Of a stretch of DNA of 64,000 nucleotides, positions 49,455-62,130 are shown in pieces; within the stretch, counting starts at the first letter, position 1; each line of letters begins with the position of its first letter. The translations under genes and the position numbers were made by a program. The DNA comes from Glomus cerebriforme (Eukaryota; Glomeromycota; Glomeromycetes; Glomerales; Glomeraceae). The notes beneath the pieces are model-generated. The model searched no databases. It was not told where the DNA came from and saw only the letters and a list, made by a program, of their open reading frames with translations. Where the stretch lies: the NCBI GenBank assembly GCA_003550305.1, contig QKYT01000349.1, positions 21,633-85,632 of the forward strand. The letters run 5' to 3'.

Positions 49455-51985
49455 ACCTATAAAAAAGTAATTAAGTTTCACAGCTAAGTTGCGAAACTTA
49501 TATTTCCAATTCCAAAAAATCCAAATTTCAAGAAATAAACTAAATCTACAAAAAAAAAAGAAAACATTCGGTTAGAACATTTGTAACAAAGAAAAAAAAT
49601 GAAAAAATGAAGTTTGTAATGAAACAAACGTTATGAAACTTACGTTTCAATTTCCATTTTCAGAGCTGAACCTATAAAAGAAAAGAAACGTTCAGTTAGA
49701 ATGTTTCTATATAAAGAAAAAAAATGAAAAATGAAGTTTGTAACGAAACGAACGTTATAAAACTTACGTTTTGATATTCCAAGTCCAGGAGCAAACCTAC
49801 AAAAAAAGTAGAAATGTTTGGTTAGAATGTTTCTATATAAAGAAAAAAATGAAAAATGAAGTTTGTAACGAAACGAACATTACGAAACTTACGTTTCAGT
49901 TTCTGTTCCCAGAGCTAAATCTACAAAAGAAAAGAAGAAATATTCAGTTAGAATGTTTTTATATAAAAAAAAAAATAAAAAATGAAGTTTGTAATGAAGT
50001 AATTTATTATGAAACTTACGTTTCTTTTCCAATTTTGAATTCCAAGAGCTGAATCTACAAAAAAAAAGAAGAAACTTTTAGTTAGAATGTTTCTTAAAGA
50101 AAAAAACCAAAAAAAAATAAAGTTTTATAACGAAATAAATGTTATGAAACTTACATTTCCAATTCCAATTCACAGAAGCAAACTACAAAAAAAAGAAAAA
50201 ATGGTCGATTAGAATGTTTCTAATAAAGAAAAAAAAATNAAAAAATGAAGTTCATAATGAAGTAATTCGTTATAAAACTTACGTTTCTTTTCTGATTCTG
50301 AATTCCCAGAGCTGAATCTACAAAAAAAAAGAAGAACGTTCAGTTAGAACATTTCTTAAAGAAAAAAAAAACCAAAAAAATGAAGTTTTGTAACGAAATG
50401 AATGTTACGAAACTTATGTTTCAGTTTCTCAAGTTCAGAAGCAAACCTACAAAAAAAAGAAGAAAAGTTCAGTTAGAATATTTCTTAAAATAAAAATAAC
50501 CAAAAAAAAGGTAGTTTCGTAACGAAATGAACATTACGAAACTTACGTTTTAGTTTTCCAAGTCCAGGAGCAAACCTACAAAAAAAGAAGAAACGTTCAG
50601 TTAGAACGTTTTACTGGTCAAAAACTGATCTATCTTACAAATATCTTACAGATATCTTATAAATATCAGGTACCCAAAATGCAGAAAATCTGCTATACAT
50701 TGGATACCCAATATGTATATTATAGAATTAAAAAATACAATTTATTAATTATCTCGCTATCCAGTGATCATAAAATGATAAAATATAGCTCATTCGATTC
50801 GCCTCACTGAGACGTATCGAATGGTACTAATTTCGCATTTCTAGGTGTGATAGATGTTAAGATATTTGATAAATCGTAAAAAAATAAACAAAAAATGTAA
50901 TATCTCGATATCTATCGCACCTAGAAATGCGAAATTAGTACCATTCGATACGTCTCAGTGAGGCGAATCGAATGAGCTATATTTCATCATTTTATGATCA
51001 CTGGATAGCGAGATAATTAATAAATTGTATTTTTTAGTATACATATTGGGTACCCGATGTATAGCAGATTTTCTGCATTTTGATATCTGATATTTATAAG
51101 ATATCTGTAAGATATCTGTAAGATAAATCAGTTTTTGACCAGTGTTTCTTAAAATAAAAAAACAAAAAAAAATGAAGTTTCATTATGAAACTTACATTTC
51201 GAAAAGAAAGTTTCAAAGTTACAACTTTGAAACTTACCAGATTTTTAAGCTGAAATTGAAAAAAAACCTGATCCTACAAAAAAAAATGAAAAAAAATGAA
51301 ATGTTAGTACCATTTTTACTAATGATTCTTTAATTAAATGCATCAAATAGGAATTTCGCAAAGAAACTTTCATACCCGAAATGAAATCTAAGAACCTACA
51401 AGAAAAGAAAAAGAACTATTAGAAAACGTTTCTAAAAAAAAGAAAAAAATGGCAAGTTTTGCGAAGAAACTTACTGTTCCCAATTTTACGTACTAATCTA
51501 AAAGCAAAGAGAACCTACAAAAGAAAAAGAAAGAAACCGTTAGAAACATTTCTAATAAAAGAAAAGCAAAAAAAATACAGTAAGTTTCTCAAAGAAACTT
51601 GAGAAACTTACCATTTCTGATTCCAGTATCGAATTGAAAGTACAGAGCATCTACAAGAAAAAAAAGAAAAAATGTTAGAAACGTTTCTTTAAAAAAAAAA
51701 TNAAAAAAATGATAAGTTTTGTGAAGAAACTTACCATTTTCCCTTCCTATTTCAGACCGAAAACCTACAAGAAAAAAAGAAACGTTAATAAGCATTTCTA
51801 AAAAAAAACAAAAAAAATGGTAAGTTTCACGAAGAAACTTACCAGTTCCCACTTTTCAGTATCAGACCAAAAACTGAGAGACGTACAAAAGAAAAAAGAA
51901 GAAACGTTAGAAACGTTTCTTTAAAAAAAAATTTAAAAAAAAATGGTAAGTTTTGTGAAAAAACTAACTGTTTCTCAATTTTTAG
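49455..51985 (-). repeat. Tandem array of ~15 exon-like cassettes (~125 bp units)
   Basis: On the minus strand each unit has a T-rich tract ending in TTTTTGTAG, a 28-39 nt block (for example GTTTGCTCCTGGACTTGGAA) and a donor GTAAGTTTC. Roughly 85-95 nt of spacer follows, in which TTCTAAC occurs about 25-30 nt before the next TGTAG, the place of a branch site. Acceptors are intact in nearly all units, donors in about eleven. Block lengths are not all multiples of three (28, 29, 35, 39), so a repeated peptide is unlikely. The MITE at 50612 splits the array. Confidence 0.8.
50612..51144. mobile_element. Palindromic MITE, copy 2
   Basis: 533 bp, the same palindrome as at 25059-25590 with a few differences. 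The first base is T instead of C. It is flanked by TTT on both sides. Removing the element and one TTT restores the normal array sequence AACGTTTCTTAAA, which proves a 3-bp target duplication. Confidence 0.86.
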
Positions 51986-52785
51986 AACAAAGTTCAAAGT
52001 TCAAACAGTAATTAAAAGTTGCCGATTTAAGGTTTAAATAAATGATTAACTAAAATAAACTGTGGCTGCAGCTTAATTGATAAGTGTGGTGCACAGTTAT
52101 TTTTTTTAAAATAAACTGCAACTCGTATCATGTGATACACATGATACAAAAAAAGTATATAATGAACCTTTTTTCATTTTTTTTTTCTTTTTCAACTTGA
52201 ATTTTTTTTAATTAATCTTGCGAAAAGCCCCTCCTCTATGGATGAGTAGAGGTCATTAGTATCTATAAAGAAAGAGCCATTGCTGCTTCCTCTGTCCATT
52301 CATAGTGACAAAAAGAGGACATATCAGTAGTAAGATATTTTAAAAAAAAAATTTCTGAAACTAATCAGACGCTTTTGGCCTAAATTATTTTTGAATTTGG
52401 CCAGAATTATGTTTAATATTGGCCAATATAATAATCCGAACCTGATTTTAAAGATTTTTAATAAATTTAATAAAATTTTAATTTTAATTTATAAAAAAAT
52501 TATTTTTTAATATATTTATTAGATAAGTAAATCTAAAATAAATAAAATTATAATTATATAATAACTATTTATTATATTGAAAAATTATTAAGTGGCATTG
52601 ATATATGGGTGTTGTGCAATAGTGTATAATGTGTTTAACAACTGTTGGTATAGAAAAACGCGTATGTTTACTGCATGTGTTGATAAACTCCAGTATACAG
52701 GTGTTTTACAACATGTTAAACAACTGATAGTATTATTCAACGTATTTTTTGGTGTATATCAACACCTCCAAAACTTCCTGATGTA

Positions 52786-55506
52786 TGTGTATTGTATTTC
52801 TTATGTATTTAATTTATTTTTATGATATTCACTTTATAATTATAAAGAAATAATTAATTTATCATAAAAATGAAAATATTAAACATCGTAATTTTAAATG
52901 TAAATTTGGTTACCATTATTAACTAAAAAAATAAGTTAATCTTGATAACATTAGAAAATTTTTAATGTAAAAATTTGTGAAATTTTATGATTTTGTAAGT
53001 TGATGAAAGTTAATAGCATAATATTTTAAAAATCTTTATAAATTTACAATTTTGTAAGTAATACATTTAAAATATTTCATATATTTATATTCTTATAAGA
53101 TTTGTACAATATTATAATTAAAATATTTTGTATATTTATAATTTCATAAGATTTTTGTGATATTACAGTCAAAATATTTCATATATTTACAGTTTGTAAG
53201 ATTTTTACAATATTATATTTAGTCAAAATATTTTATATATTTGTAGGATTTGCATGATATTATGATTAAAATATTTTATATATTTATGATTTATAAAATT
53301 TGTGCAATTTTACAGTTGAAATATTTCGTATATTTACAGTTCGTAAAATTGCATGATATTAATATTAAATATTATAATTATATTGTAATACAATTAATTA
53401 TTTAGTATTACCTTATCTGTTTATCAATTCATTTGTAAAATCTTAGTTAAATTAAGATTGCTTGTCTAAACTCTTCTAAAATACTGCGCTTAATTTTGCC
53501 AAATTTTTACTATAGTTTTATTATAATTTTGTAAAGTTTCATCAGTTTTATCATTTATAATAAATTTTAACAAGTTTTATTTTTTGTCAAATTTTGTTAA
53601 CTTTTAATTAAAACTTTAATATAGTTTCATCAAATTATAACATTTTATTATTTTGCTTATTTGCTAAACCCCTAGTTTTATCAAGTAATCTTAAATATAT
53701 ATTTAGTTAAAATTAACGTAATAAATCAATTTCTGTTCAATTACTACATTTTATAATGACTTGTTTATATTCAAAAATTTTTGTAAAAAAATTACTTAGA
53801 TTTTTAATTAATATGTAATGACTTGTTATATTTAAAAAAAATAATGAGTAAGTATAAATTTTTATTCATAAATAATGAAAAAAAATTTATTATTTTAAAT
53901 TATAACAAAAAATACTTTTTTATTTTTCTATAATAATAACTATGAACTTGCATAAAAAAGATATCTGTAAAAAAATTAAAGAGAAAATTAAAGGAAAGTC
54001 CAAATGTTCATAAATTAGTAATAGCAGTATTATTATCTGCAACAACAATAATAGTAGTACCAATACCTTTAGCAATAACAGTAGCAGCATTCACAATAGT
54101 AATACCAATACTCATAATAATAGCAGCAATATTTACTTTAGCAGGCTTTTTAATAATATACTTATATTTGAAGGTATTTGAAAATTAATGATTAATATTT
54201 TTGTAATTTATAATAGAACATTTAGCAAATATAAAAAAAAAATTAAAACATTTACAGGTCATTTTAAAAATAACAGAAGAGATTAAAAAGCTCAAAAGAT
54301 TTAATAAATTACTTTTTAATCAAATAAATTTGCAATTAAATATAACTAAATTTTTTATAATAATTAGTATATCTTGTATTTATAATTTTATTATCCTTTA
54401 AAGAAAGAATTACACATCTTCATAAATAAATATATAGAAGAAAATCATTCAGATTTTTTTGGTAAATTTACAGAAGAAATTTAGTTTTTGTATTATAATA
54501 CAAATATTCATGGCTATATTGTCAGTATCATATGTGAATATAAATAACTAACTAAAAAAAACCTAAAGTGATTTATTCAGATGTATAGAAAATCCAAAAA
54601 TAAGGGTATATTTTATATGTTTATATTTGAGAATAAATGTAGGTCAAATAAATTGATAGAGATTTAAATATACAGTTCAATACAAGTTTACTATAATTTC
54701 ATAATACAAATTGATATACAATTAATTAATACTAGTAATAGAGATATATGAAGATAAAAATATATATTTAACTTTAGACTTTATTAATGAGTTAATAGCT
54801 AAACTATTTAACTTTATCTTAAACTACTGAAAAAAACTTTGAGTTAACTAAGTCTAAATATAATAAATAAACTAAATATAATATATATAATAAATATAAT
54901 AAGTTAAATAAATTAAATAGATTAAATAGATTTAATAGATTTAATAGGTAATACCATTTTCACCATTTTTATCAGATAATCATTTACTACATCACAGAAT
55001 AAGAAATCACATGGTAACATTTTTCTTCTCTTAAAATTGAGCTCCTGTGAAATTTATTGCAAGTATTTGTCACAATTCGAAGACTTTAAGATTTTTTATT
55101 TTTTTAAAAATAAGATTTTTAGTACAAAAGATTTGTTCAAATCCATAAACATCAAAAATAAAATAGGTTTTTGTTATTCCTTAAGAATAATAAGAAGTCA
55201 TTTGAAATTTTATTAGTTATTTCTTTTGATGAAAATAGATATTATGTTTAATTAACTTTCCTAAATAATAGGCAGTATATAAGACTTGGTGATGTTACTT
55301 CAATCTTGCAAACTATTAAAGTTATTGATATAAATATTTAAATTTTGTTTGTCATTTACTCAAATAATAACTTAAGATTTCAAGAAAAATTATTACAAAA
55401 GACTTTAATTCAGCAAGTTCAGTAAAAATTTCATTTATTTTGAAATTTTAAAAAAGTATTAAATTTTTCATGGACAATTAAACTATTTATATGTTTTTTT
55501 CAGATC
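52786..55506. other. AT-rich sequence with tandem-like TTTATAT/TTTGTAAGAT motifs
   Basis: 53040-53350 holds about eight irregular copies of a ~45 bp unit (AAATATTTCATATATTTA.. GTTTGTAAGATTT.. ACAATATTA). 53946-54188 (plus) is an open frame without ATG, encoding a Lys-rich head and about 50 very hydrophobic residues (LVIAVLLSATTIIVV...). It is built largely of GTA/ATA/GCA codons, so it may be a trinucleotide repeat rather than a gene. 54880-54950 is an AAAT/TAGAT microsatellite. Confidence 0.45.
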
Positions 55507-55681
55507 GCATTCATTTCACTGATAGACGTTTCACCAATAATCATTTCACTGACAATACTGAACGTGACAATTAAACACTCAGCCCGCATTACAACATAAC
55601 TCTAACCAATATAATTATATGTCATGCCATGTGTTGTCAGTGAAATGATTGTCAGTGAAACATCTGTTGATGAAATGACCC
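55507..55681. mobile_element. Short MITE with TCATTTCACTGA inverted repeats
   Basis: TCATTTCACTGATAGACG...AATCATTTCACTGACAA on the left is inverted on the right (TTGTCAGTGAAATGATTGTC ... TGAAATGACCC). Arms of ~50 bp surround a ~75 bp centre. The right-end GGGTCATTTCA is the better preserved terminus; the left end is mutated. There are no coding sequences. Confidence 0.65.
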
Positions 55682-56089
55682 AGACCCATTTTCTCCTAGA
55701 TCATCAATAAAAATAGTTAGTTACCATATGGTTTGTCAATTGTAATACATTTTTAATAATTTAATATTAATTGATATAGCCAATACTTTTTCATCTAAAA
55801 TTTATATATAAAATAGTTCTTTTCATTTTGGATTTAATTTACCTGACCATTACTTATCTTTAATAACATTATATATCAAGACTTTATTTCTAATTGAAAA
55901 TTGTATTTCATATGTAATTCATTGATCATAAAAATTTTTCTGCTTTTATTAAACTTTTTGGATTTGTTTTCAAGCTTGTTTTCTAATAAAAGATAATTTT
56001 TTTATTAACTGACTTAAATGATCTAAAATAGTGACTTTCTTATTTTTCTTATAATTAAGCTTTCTCTTTTGTATGTTAAATAAAATAGC

Positions 56090-57650
56090 ATTAACTTAGT
56101 AGTTACTTGTTATGCAATTTAATAAGTAAAGAGTACAGAAGCAATATGTTGATTCCAATCTTTGTACATCTGCCGGTTATAATTTTTGCCAAGAATTTAC
56201 AAAGTGGTTTATTAAAATGTTTTACAAGACCATTTGTTTGTAAATGATAAAGAATTGATAAATAATGTATTGAAAATTTTTGAAGTAACTCATCATCCAC
56301 AAGTTAATTTCTAAAATGAATTTCTCAGTCAGATAAAATTATTTCAGAACATTCATGTCAATAAATAATTTCTTTATAAATAAATTATGCAACTATAATA
56401 GCAGAAGTTTTCTGTAAAGGTTTTGCTTCAGGCTATTTAATAAGGTAATCAGTAATAATAATAATATATCTATTATGATGTAAGGTTAAAGGTAAAAATT
56501 TTATTATATTTATTCCAATACATTAAAAAAGATGAACTACTTCAAAAGGATGTAAAGGTTTCTTGGTCTTTTGTTTTTCTCTTTATTAACAAAATGTTAT
56601 ATGTTCAAATATATTGGTAAATATCTTCATACATTTGTAGCTAATAATAAATATATCTTATTTTATTAAACATAATATCTGTTTCAAAATGTTCTCCAGT
56701 TGGATAGTTATGTGTTAAAAATAAAATTGCTTTTAATTCATGTTTTTGAAGAATTTTCAATAAATTTGTTGGTTAATATTTATCTTTTTTAAATAAATAT
56801 TTTCTTTAATTTTAAAGTATTTGAATTGATTTTTAAGATGTTTTTATTCTTTTAAAGTAAGGTTATTTGGCATTTGTTATATTGTTAAATAAAATTTCAA
56901 GTTTTAGTAATATTGTAATTCCATATTTGCAAATTGTCTGTTATACTGCAGGTACTTTTTGCTTTCACTTACAATCTGTTTCTTGCTTTGATTTGTTATA
57001 ATTATTATGAAGAAGAGAATCTTTTTTAACTAGATTTAAATTGTTCTTAAGAAAAGTTATAAAGTTTATGATTACTAAATCCTCCTTGCATTTCAAATTG
57101 ATAATTGTGTTCAATTTCACATAATCACTTAATTTAATAAGAAAAGAAATCTTCTTTTTACTTTCCTATTCTTTTTTAATCTTATTGATATACTAATTCA
57201 GGTTCTTTTCAAAAGACTTCATTGACTAAATAATCAGAATTCATATTAGGATGAATCTGTCCAGATTTAAATTCAAAAATACAATTATATACTAATGTAT
57301 TATAAAATAGATTGTATTTACAGAAAGTACAATAAGTATGAATATGATGATTCTTCAAGTCATAGAAAAAATCACAGCAAAAGCCTTCTCTATTAATAGG
57401 TTAACTTTTATAATTTCTTAATATAATGCTTTTACTTTTTTCTTAGTATAATTATAAGTAATAGTCCAAGCATTTCAGAGATTACTAACTTCAGATTTAT
57501 TCTTACTTTGAGATATACTTTAAGAATTTCATTTAATATCTTTATCTTTCTATTTTTAAAATTCTTTCTATCAATTAGGTTCAGATTCAAATTAATTCCA
57601 AACTTGCTCAAGAATAGGATCAAAGTTCTTATTATTTTTATAAAAATCTA
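56090..57650 (-). pseudogene. Decayed Ty3/Gypsy retrotransposon integrase
   Basis: On the minus strand, in pieces separated by stops and shifts: an HHCC-like zinc region (FNKIRYIYY, MYEDIYQYI at about 56600-56680) and core fragments (NRYIIIITDYL at about 56450, PEAKPL). Near 56190-56250 comes YHLQTNGLVKHFNKPLCKFL, equivalent to the conserved YHPQTNGLVERFN...L segment with the catalytic glutamate position changed (K for E). It is clearly inactive. Upstream (to the right) only short unassignable frames remain. Confidence 0.75.
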
Positions 57651-59509
57651 CTATGAAAACTTGTATTTCCTTATTAATACGTAATAATATTACAGGTAAA
57701 ATGCTATTCAATCAGGCATATACCTGATTGATAACTATTAAAATAATTAGTTAACATAGTATATATATCAGATTAAACAAAAATTAGTGATCAATAAGGC
57801 ACATACCCGATTAAATACAATATAAGTAATTGGATTGATCAATTTATAGTTATTTTATTAAGCAATCATTTAAATAAAATTAGCAATTCAATTTGTAATA
57901 ATTTGTAAAATTGTGATACAGTAAATGTTTACATATTATTAAATGATTACAAATAAAATTGTCTATTTATTGGTATTACTGCTATATAAATTTTACTATT
58001 ATTTTTTTTTTTTAACAATGAAATTAACAGGAATAAACTGACTGTAAATATTATGAATCAGAATTATGTTATTATATAAGTGTCCTCAGAATTGCCTGAT
58101 GTGAATGTTTTTCATATTTCTCTATCATAAATATTAGCTAATAAATGTTTATCAATATTTCAATGTATCTATTTTGTTAAATTTTATTCAAAATCAGAAC
58201 ACTGATACATTGCAAAAATTTGTGCTTTTAAATCAAACGTAGGAAATATCATGCAAGGATATATTGTGTAACTACCTATTACTGGAATATTTTTCAACAA
58301 TTCCATCTCACAGATCTCCCAAAAATTCTTCATTGGATACTGAGAAAATTCAACAAAATTGTACTTAAATTCAGCTAAAATCTTCTTAATTATATATAAT
58401 TTGTTATATTCAGGACATACAGCATATTTTTTGGCTATTTTGATGATTTGTAAAATTTTCTTTGCAAAATAAGATATATAAGAAAATTTTTTGAATCAAT
58501 TTGAATCAGCATCTTTTAATACCTGACACAAAAAATTAAGCAAAAAATTTATCATAATATTAGATAAATAAAATTTTAATTGGTATTTAAATATCCATAA
58601 TAATCAGCTATTGTAACAAAAGATATAGGATAGATTACATAAAGATTAGTAGTTAGTTATAATATTTATAGTATAAGAATTAATGTTTATATTAGTTTTA
58701 TAGTTTAGTTTATATTTTGATGATTTATAGTTTAGTTTAATAACACGTGATTAGCATGTGATTAGTGTAACAAAGGAAAGTGTGACAAAGTAAAGTATGG
58801 CATAGTAATGTGGCAAAGCAAATGATTGGCATGATTAATTATGAGTCATTGCAGATCACTTAATGGAGGAGTACAATTACATCATAAAGGAGTAATTTAT
58901 TATTAATCATTAGTAATCATTAATAAGAAGGAAAGACGGAAAGTTGGAGAATATAAGAAATTGAAGAGAGAAAGAAAGAAAGATAAAAACATAAAAGAAA
59001 TAAGAAAAAGAAGAAAAATTAAAGGAAATATAAAGAAATGAAGTATTATAAATAGTTTAGTGAAACGTAATTAGTGAGACATCAAAATATATAAATATTG
59101 GCTGGGAATTCTTTAATTAAAAGTTTTTCAGCTTTAGAGCTTTTAACTCAAAATAAAAATAATAAATAAAACAAAATTAAAATACATAATCCTTAATTAT
59201 TTCTTTAGCGAAAAAGACCTAAACATAATAGTTCTGTTAGTCCTGAAGTAGCACAAATATTTTTACACAATTCTTCTTTATTCTAATATTTTAAAGTCCA
59301 AAAATAAAAGTATGGGAAATTATCCAATTTTAATTATTCAATATAAAGTTATTTAAATTGAGGGAAATTATCACATTTTAAAAGTTAAATTCAAAGATAT
59401 GAGAGAAAGAAAGGTATGTTAAATTTGAATCAAGCATAATGTTAAACTAATATTTAATTTTAGTCTACTAATGGATGGCAGATATTGGTGACACCATGTG
59501 TGATTATTG
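57651..59509. other. Non-coding stretch, possible degraded LTR region
   Basis: AT-rich. From 58740 the sequence becomes more complex, with a purine-rich run (58920-59045) and TATAAATA at about 59047. A long terminal repeat is conceivable next to the Gypsy remnant, but I find no matching second copy. Confidence 0.35.
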
Positions 59510-59930
59510 TGCTAAAATTAGATGGTTGGATAGTATTAATTAGGTAATAAAGAAGGGTAAAAGGTTAGGTAATATTGTTATTAAAAAAGTTTCTAAATTA
59601 GATAAATATGTATAATAGTTCTTTTTATGAAAATTTAGACATAGGATTAGACTTAGACAAGAGTTTAAATTTATTAAATAGACTTGTTAGTTATTTTGAT
59701 AATTTACCAGTATAGAGTCAGAAGGAACTAGATTAAGCATATGGATTCTAGACTAAGGACCCTTAGCAATAAGGGCTATTTATACAAATCTATTCTTTAT
59801 GTAATAAGTTATGTTTTTCTTATATAGAGGGTATATTCATGATTTATCTTCTCGTAATTATGTAATCTCTATAGGATTTCAATAATTATAATAAACTTGA
59901 TTAACTTGTCAAAAAAAAAAAAAAAAATCC
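59510..59930 (+). mobile_element. Retroposon 3' end, third copy
   Basis: The best-preserved of the three relatives: TTAAAAAAGTTTCTAAATTA, TTAAATAGACTTGTTAGTTA, TATAGAGGGTATATTCATGA, TAATAAACTTGATTAACTTG followed by TC and a ~16-nt poly-A. 5'-truncated. Confidence 0.65.
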
Positions 59931-62130
59931 ATAATAATATCCAAGATTTAAAAAATTTGACATTTGAATTAGGACATTTAAAATCTTTATCTTCACTTAA
60001 ATTGGGTATTGTAAATTGTTTACTTTCAGAAAAATTTCCTTCTTCTTTACTTAAATCTTCAGAAATTCATTTTTTTCATATTTATTATTAAATAATCTTG
60101 AATGTAAATTAAAATCATTATTCTGATCATTGACTATATGTTCTAATACTTGAAACTTTATTTTTCTATTTTGTTTGAATGGAACATAAATCAGCTTTTG
60201 TTCTGATTTAGAAAAACTTGATAAACTTAATGATTTCGTAGAATTTGAAGATTTAAAAGAACTTGTTAATGATATACTAAATTTTCATCATCATCATCAT
60301 CAATTCAATTTTTTTTTGATATTGATTTACCGATTGTTGTAGACTTTAATAAATTAGATTTAAGATATTTATTTTTCATTTGATTTTCTCCTTCATATTT
60401 TTTTCGTATTCTTGGATCAACTAATTTTATTACAAGAATAAGTAACTTTACTTCTAATTTTAATTAAATACTTTACTACTGATTTTTGTATTTTGGCTAT
60501 ATATTTTGAATGCATTATTTTTATTTATTCACAACAAATAAAATCAATTCAATTAAGGTATAAATAAATTTATAAATAAATATTTACAATATAAATATAT
60601 AATCTATTAATAATATATAAATAGTACATAACTAATATAATTAATGTGATTAATCAAAATCGCTTAAACTATAATAAACTATATTTTGATTAACTATTAA
60701 GTAATACTGTTTTAATTTAATATTATAATAGTTTAAAATATAATGATTTGATTAACAAAAGTCTATTTTAAAAATAAATTTTTTTTTTTTACTTCAATCA
60801 TGACTCATTCTAATACACTAAAGAAATCTTTACAAGAATGAGATAAAAATTATAGAACAAAAAGCAAAGAACAAAGAAGTCAAGAGAAACCTAGTTCCAA
60901 TCATAAAGATTCTTCAAAAGATGACTGTAAAATATCAATGTCTCTGGAGCTGCCAAAAATAAAAAACAAAATCAAGAGAAAACTGCTAGATGTACTTAGA
61001 AATAATTAGATAATCATAGTAAATTGGATTTGTCAGTATCACCAAAACAAAAATTTGTATTAAATCTTGATTCTTTAGAAAACAGTTTTCAAAAATTAGA
61101 TATGCATAATAAATCAGTTGCAAAAAATATATATCAATATATTGGAGTTAATAAGTTATTTTGTTTGATTATATAATAAAGATAAAAAATAATATCTACA
61201 ATCCTTTATTAATAAAAGATGCAGATGTTGAACAATAACAAGTAAAGAGATAAATAAAAAGAAATAAATTCAGAAGATTATATAATTCCTCTTCTAGATT
61301 ACAATCAAGGATTAGATGATATAAAAAAAGTAATAAATTATCTTTCTTATCTAAGAAATTAAATAGTAATAAATTGAATACTCAAAAATTTTATGAAGAA
61401 TATAGTGTTGCAAATCTATTATTAAGAATGTCTCAGGAGCTGATTTTTATAACTTCATCTGATAAAAATGAAGAGGATAAAAAGAAACCTAATAAAAAAA
61501 AAACTAAAAACAAAAAACAAGAAAACTGGAATCAAATCTGATCACCTTCTCATTCTAGTTACGATGAAAGTAAGAAAAGTAAAAAGAAATAAGAAAACTG
61601 AAATTAAATCTGATCACTTTCTCATTCTAGTCATATCGGCGGGTTTGTTTCATTACCTATAATTATTGAATTTTGTTATATGAAATAAAAATAAATGTTG
61701 CGAAGTTAATGCTTAGTATAATGTGCATATAATCCTAAAAAAAAAATTTAAATTTGCCGCAATTTTATTTCTGGCCAGAATTAACATAATTCTGGCTGAA
61801 ATTAATTCTGGCCGAAACTTTAAAAAAATCCAGACACAAATAATATTATAGTTTTATACTTTAAAAATAATACAAATATATATTCTGTTGCGTCGTACTG
61901 CGATCTTTGATAATATTAATTGGTTAAGTGTAAATAAAAAATTGATCATCCAATTGCAAAATTGGTTCATATAAACAAAACATGATGTCATAATACATAT
62001 ACAATTTAAGAAACATGTGTAAGTTTGTATCACATGTTATTTTCTTTATTTTGAAAATATTTTTTTTGATAGTAATATAAATTATTTCAAAAAAAAAATT
62101 TTTTTCCAACACTAATTTTAAAATAACAAA
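59931..62130. other. Decayed coding remnants in AT-rich sequence
   Basis: 60240-60440 (minus) reads in part as a Lys-rich frame (KKYEGENQMKNKYLKSNLLK). 60799-61690 (plus) begins MTHSNTLKKSLQE and continues in broken, Lys/Ser-rich pieces (IGG-ending tail at about 61640), with two near-repeats of a SDHLLILV-type segment. Both look like remnants of one repetitive protein family; function unknown. 61770-61825 holds three TTCTGGCC/GGCCAGAA-type words. Confidence 0.35.

Larger units (their letters stand above)
49011..52783. mobile_element. 3.8 kb TIR element with TA duplication (Tc1/mariner-like), carrying a tandem array
   Basis: CATTAGGAAGTTTT at 49011 pairs with AAAACTTCCTGATG ending at 52783, each next to TA. 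Further inside, AAACATACGCCATGTGTTG (left) and the inverted CGCGTATGTTTACTGCATG (right) extend the relationship imperfectly. TA duplication with CA...TG ends is typical of Tc1/mariner elements. There is no transposase frame. The interior is the cassette array plus an inserted palindromic MITE, then ~700 bp of non-coding sequence. Confidence 0.62.

Noticed and set aside
49771..50052. Repetitive Lys-rich frame in the tandem array
   Set aside because: Shadow of the repeat; unit lengths differ so the frame is not kept, and the conserved signals are on the other strand.
52592..52825. A 77-residue Cys/Tyr-rich frame
   Set aside because: It falls in the subterminal inverted repeat of the TA-flanked element and mirrors sequence at 49030-49240.
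58612..59225. Candidate long terminal repeat
   Set aside because: TG...CA-like ends and a TATA word are present, but no second copy or target duplication was found.
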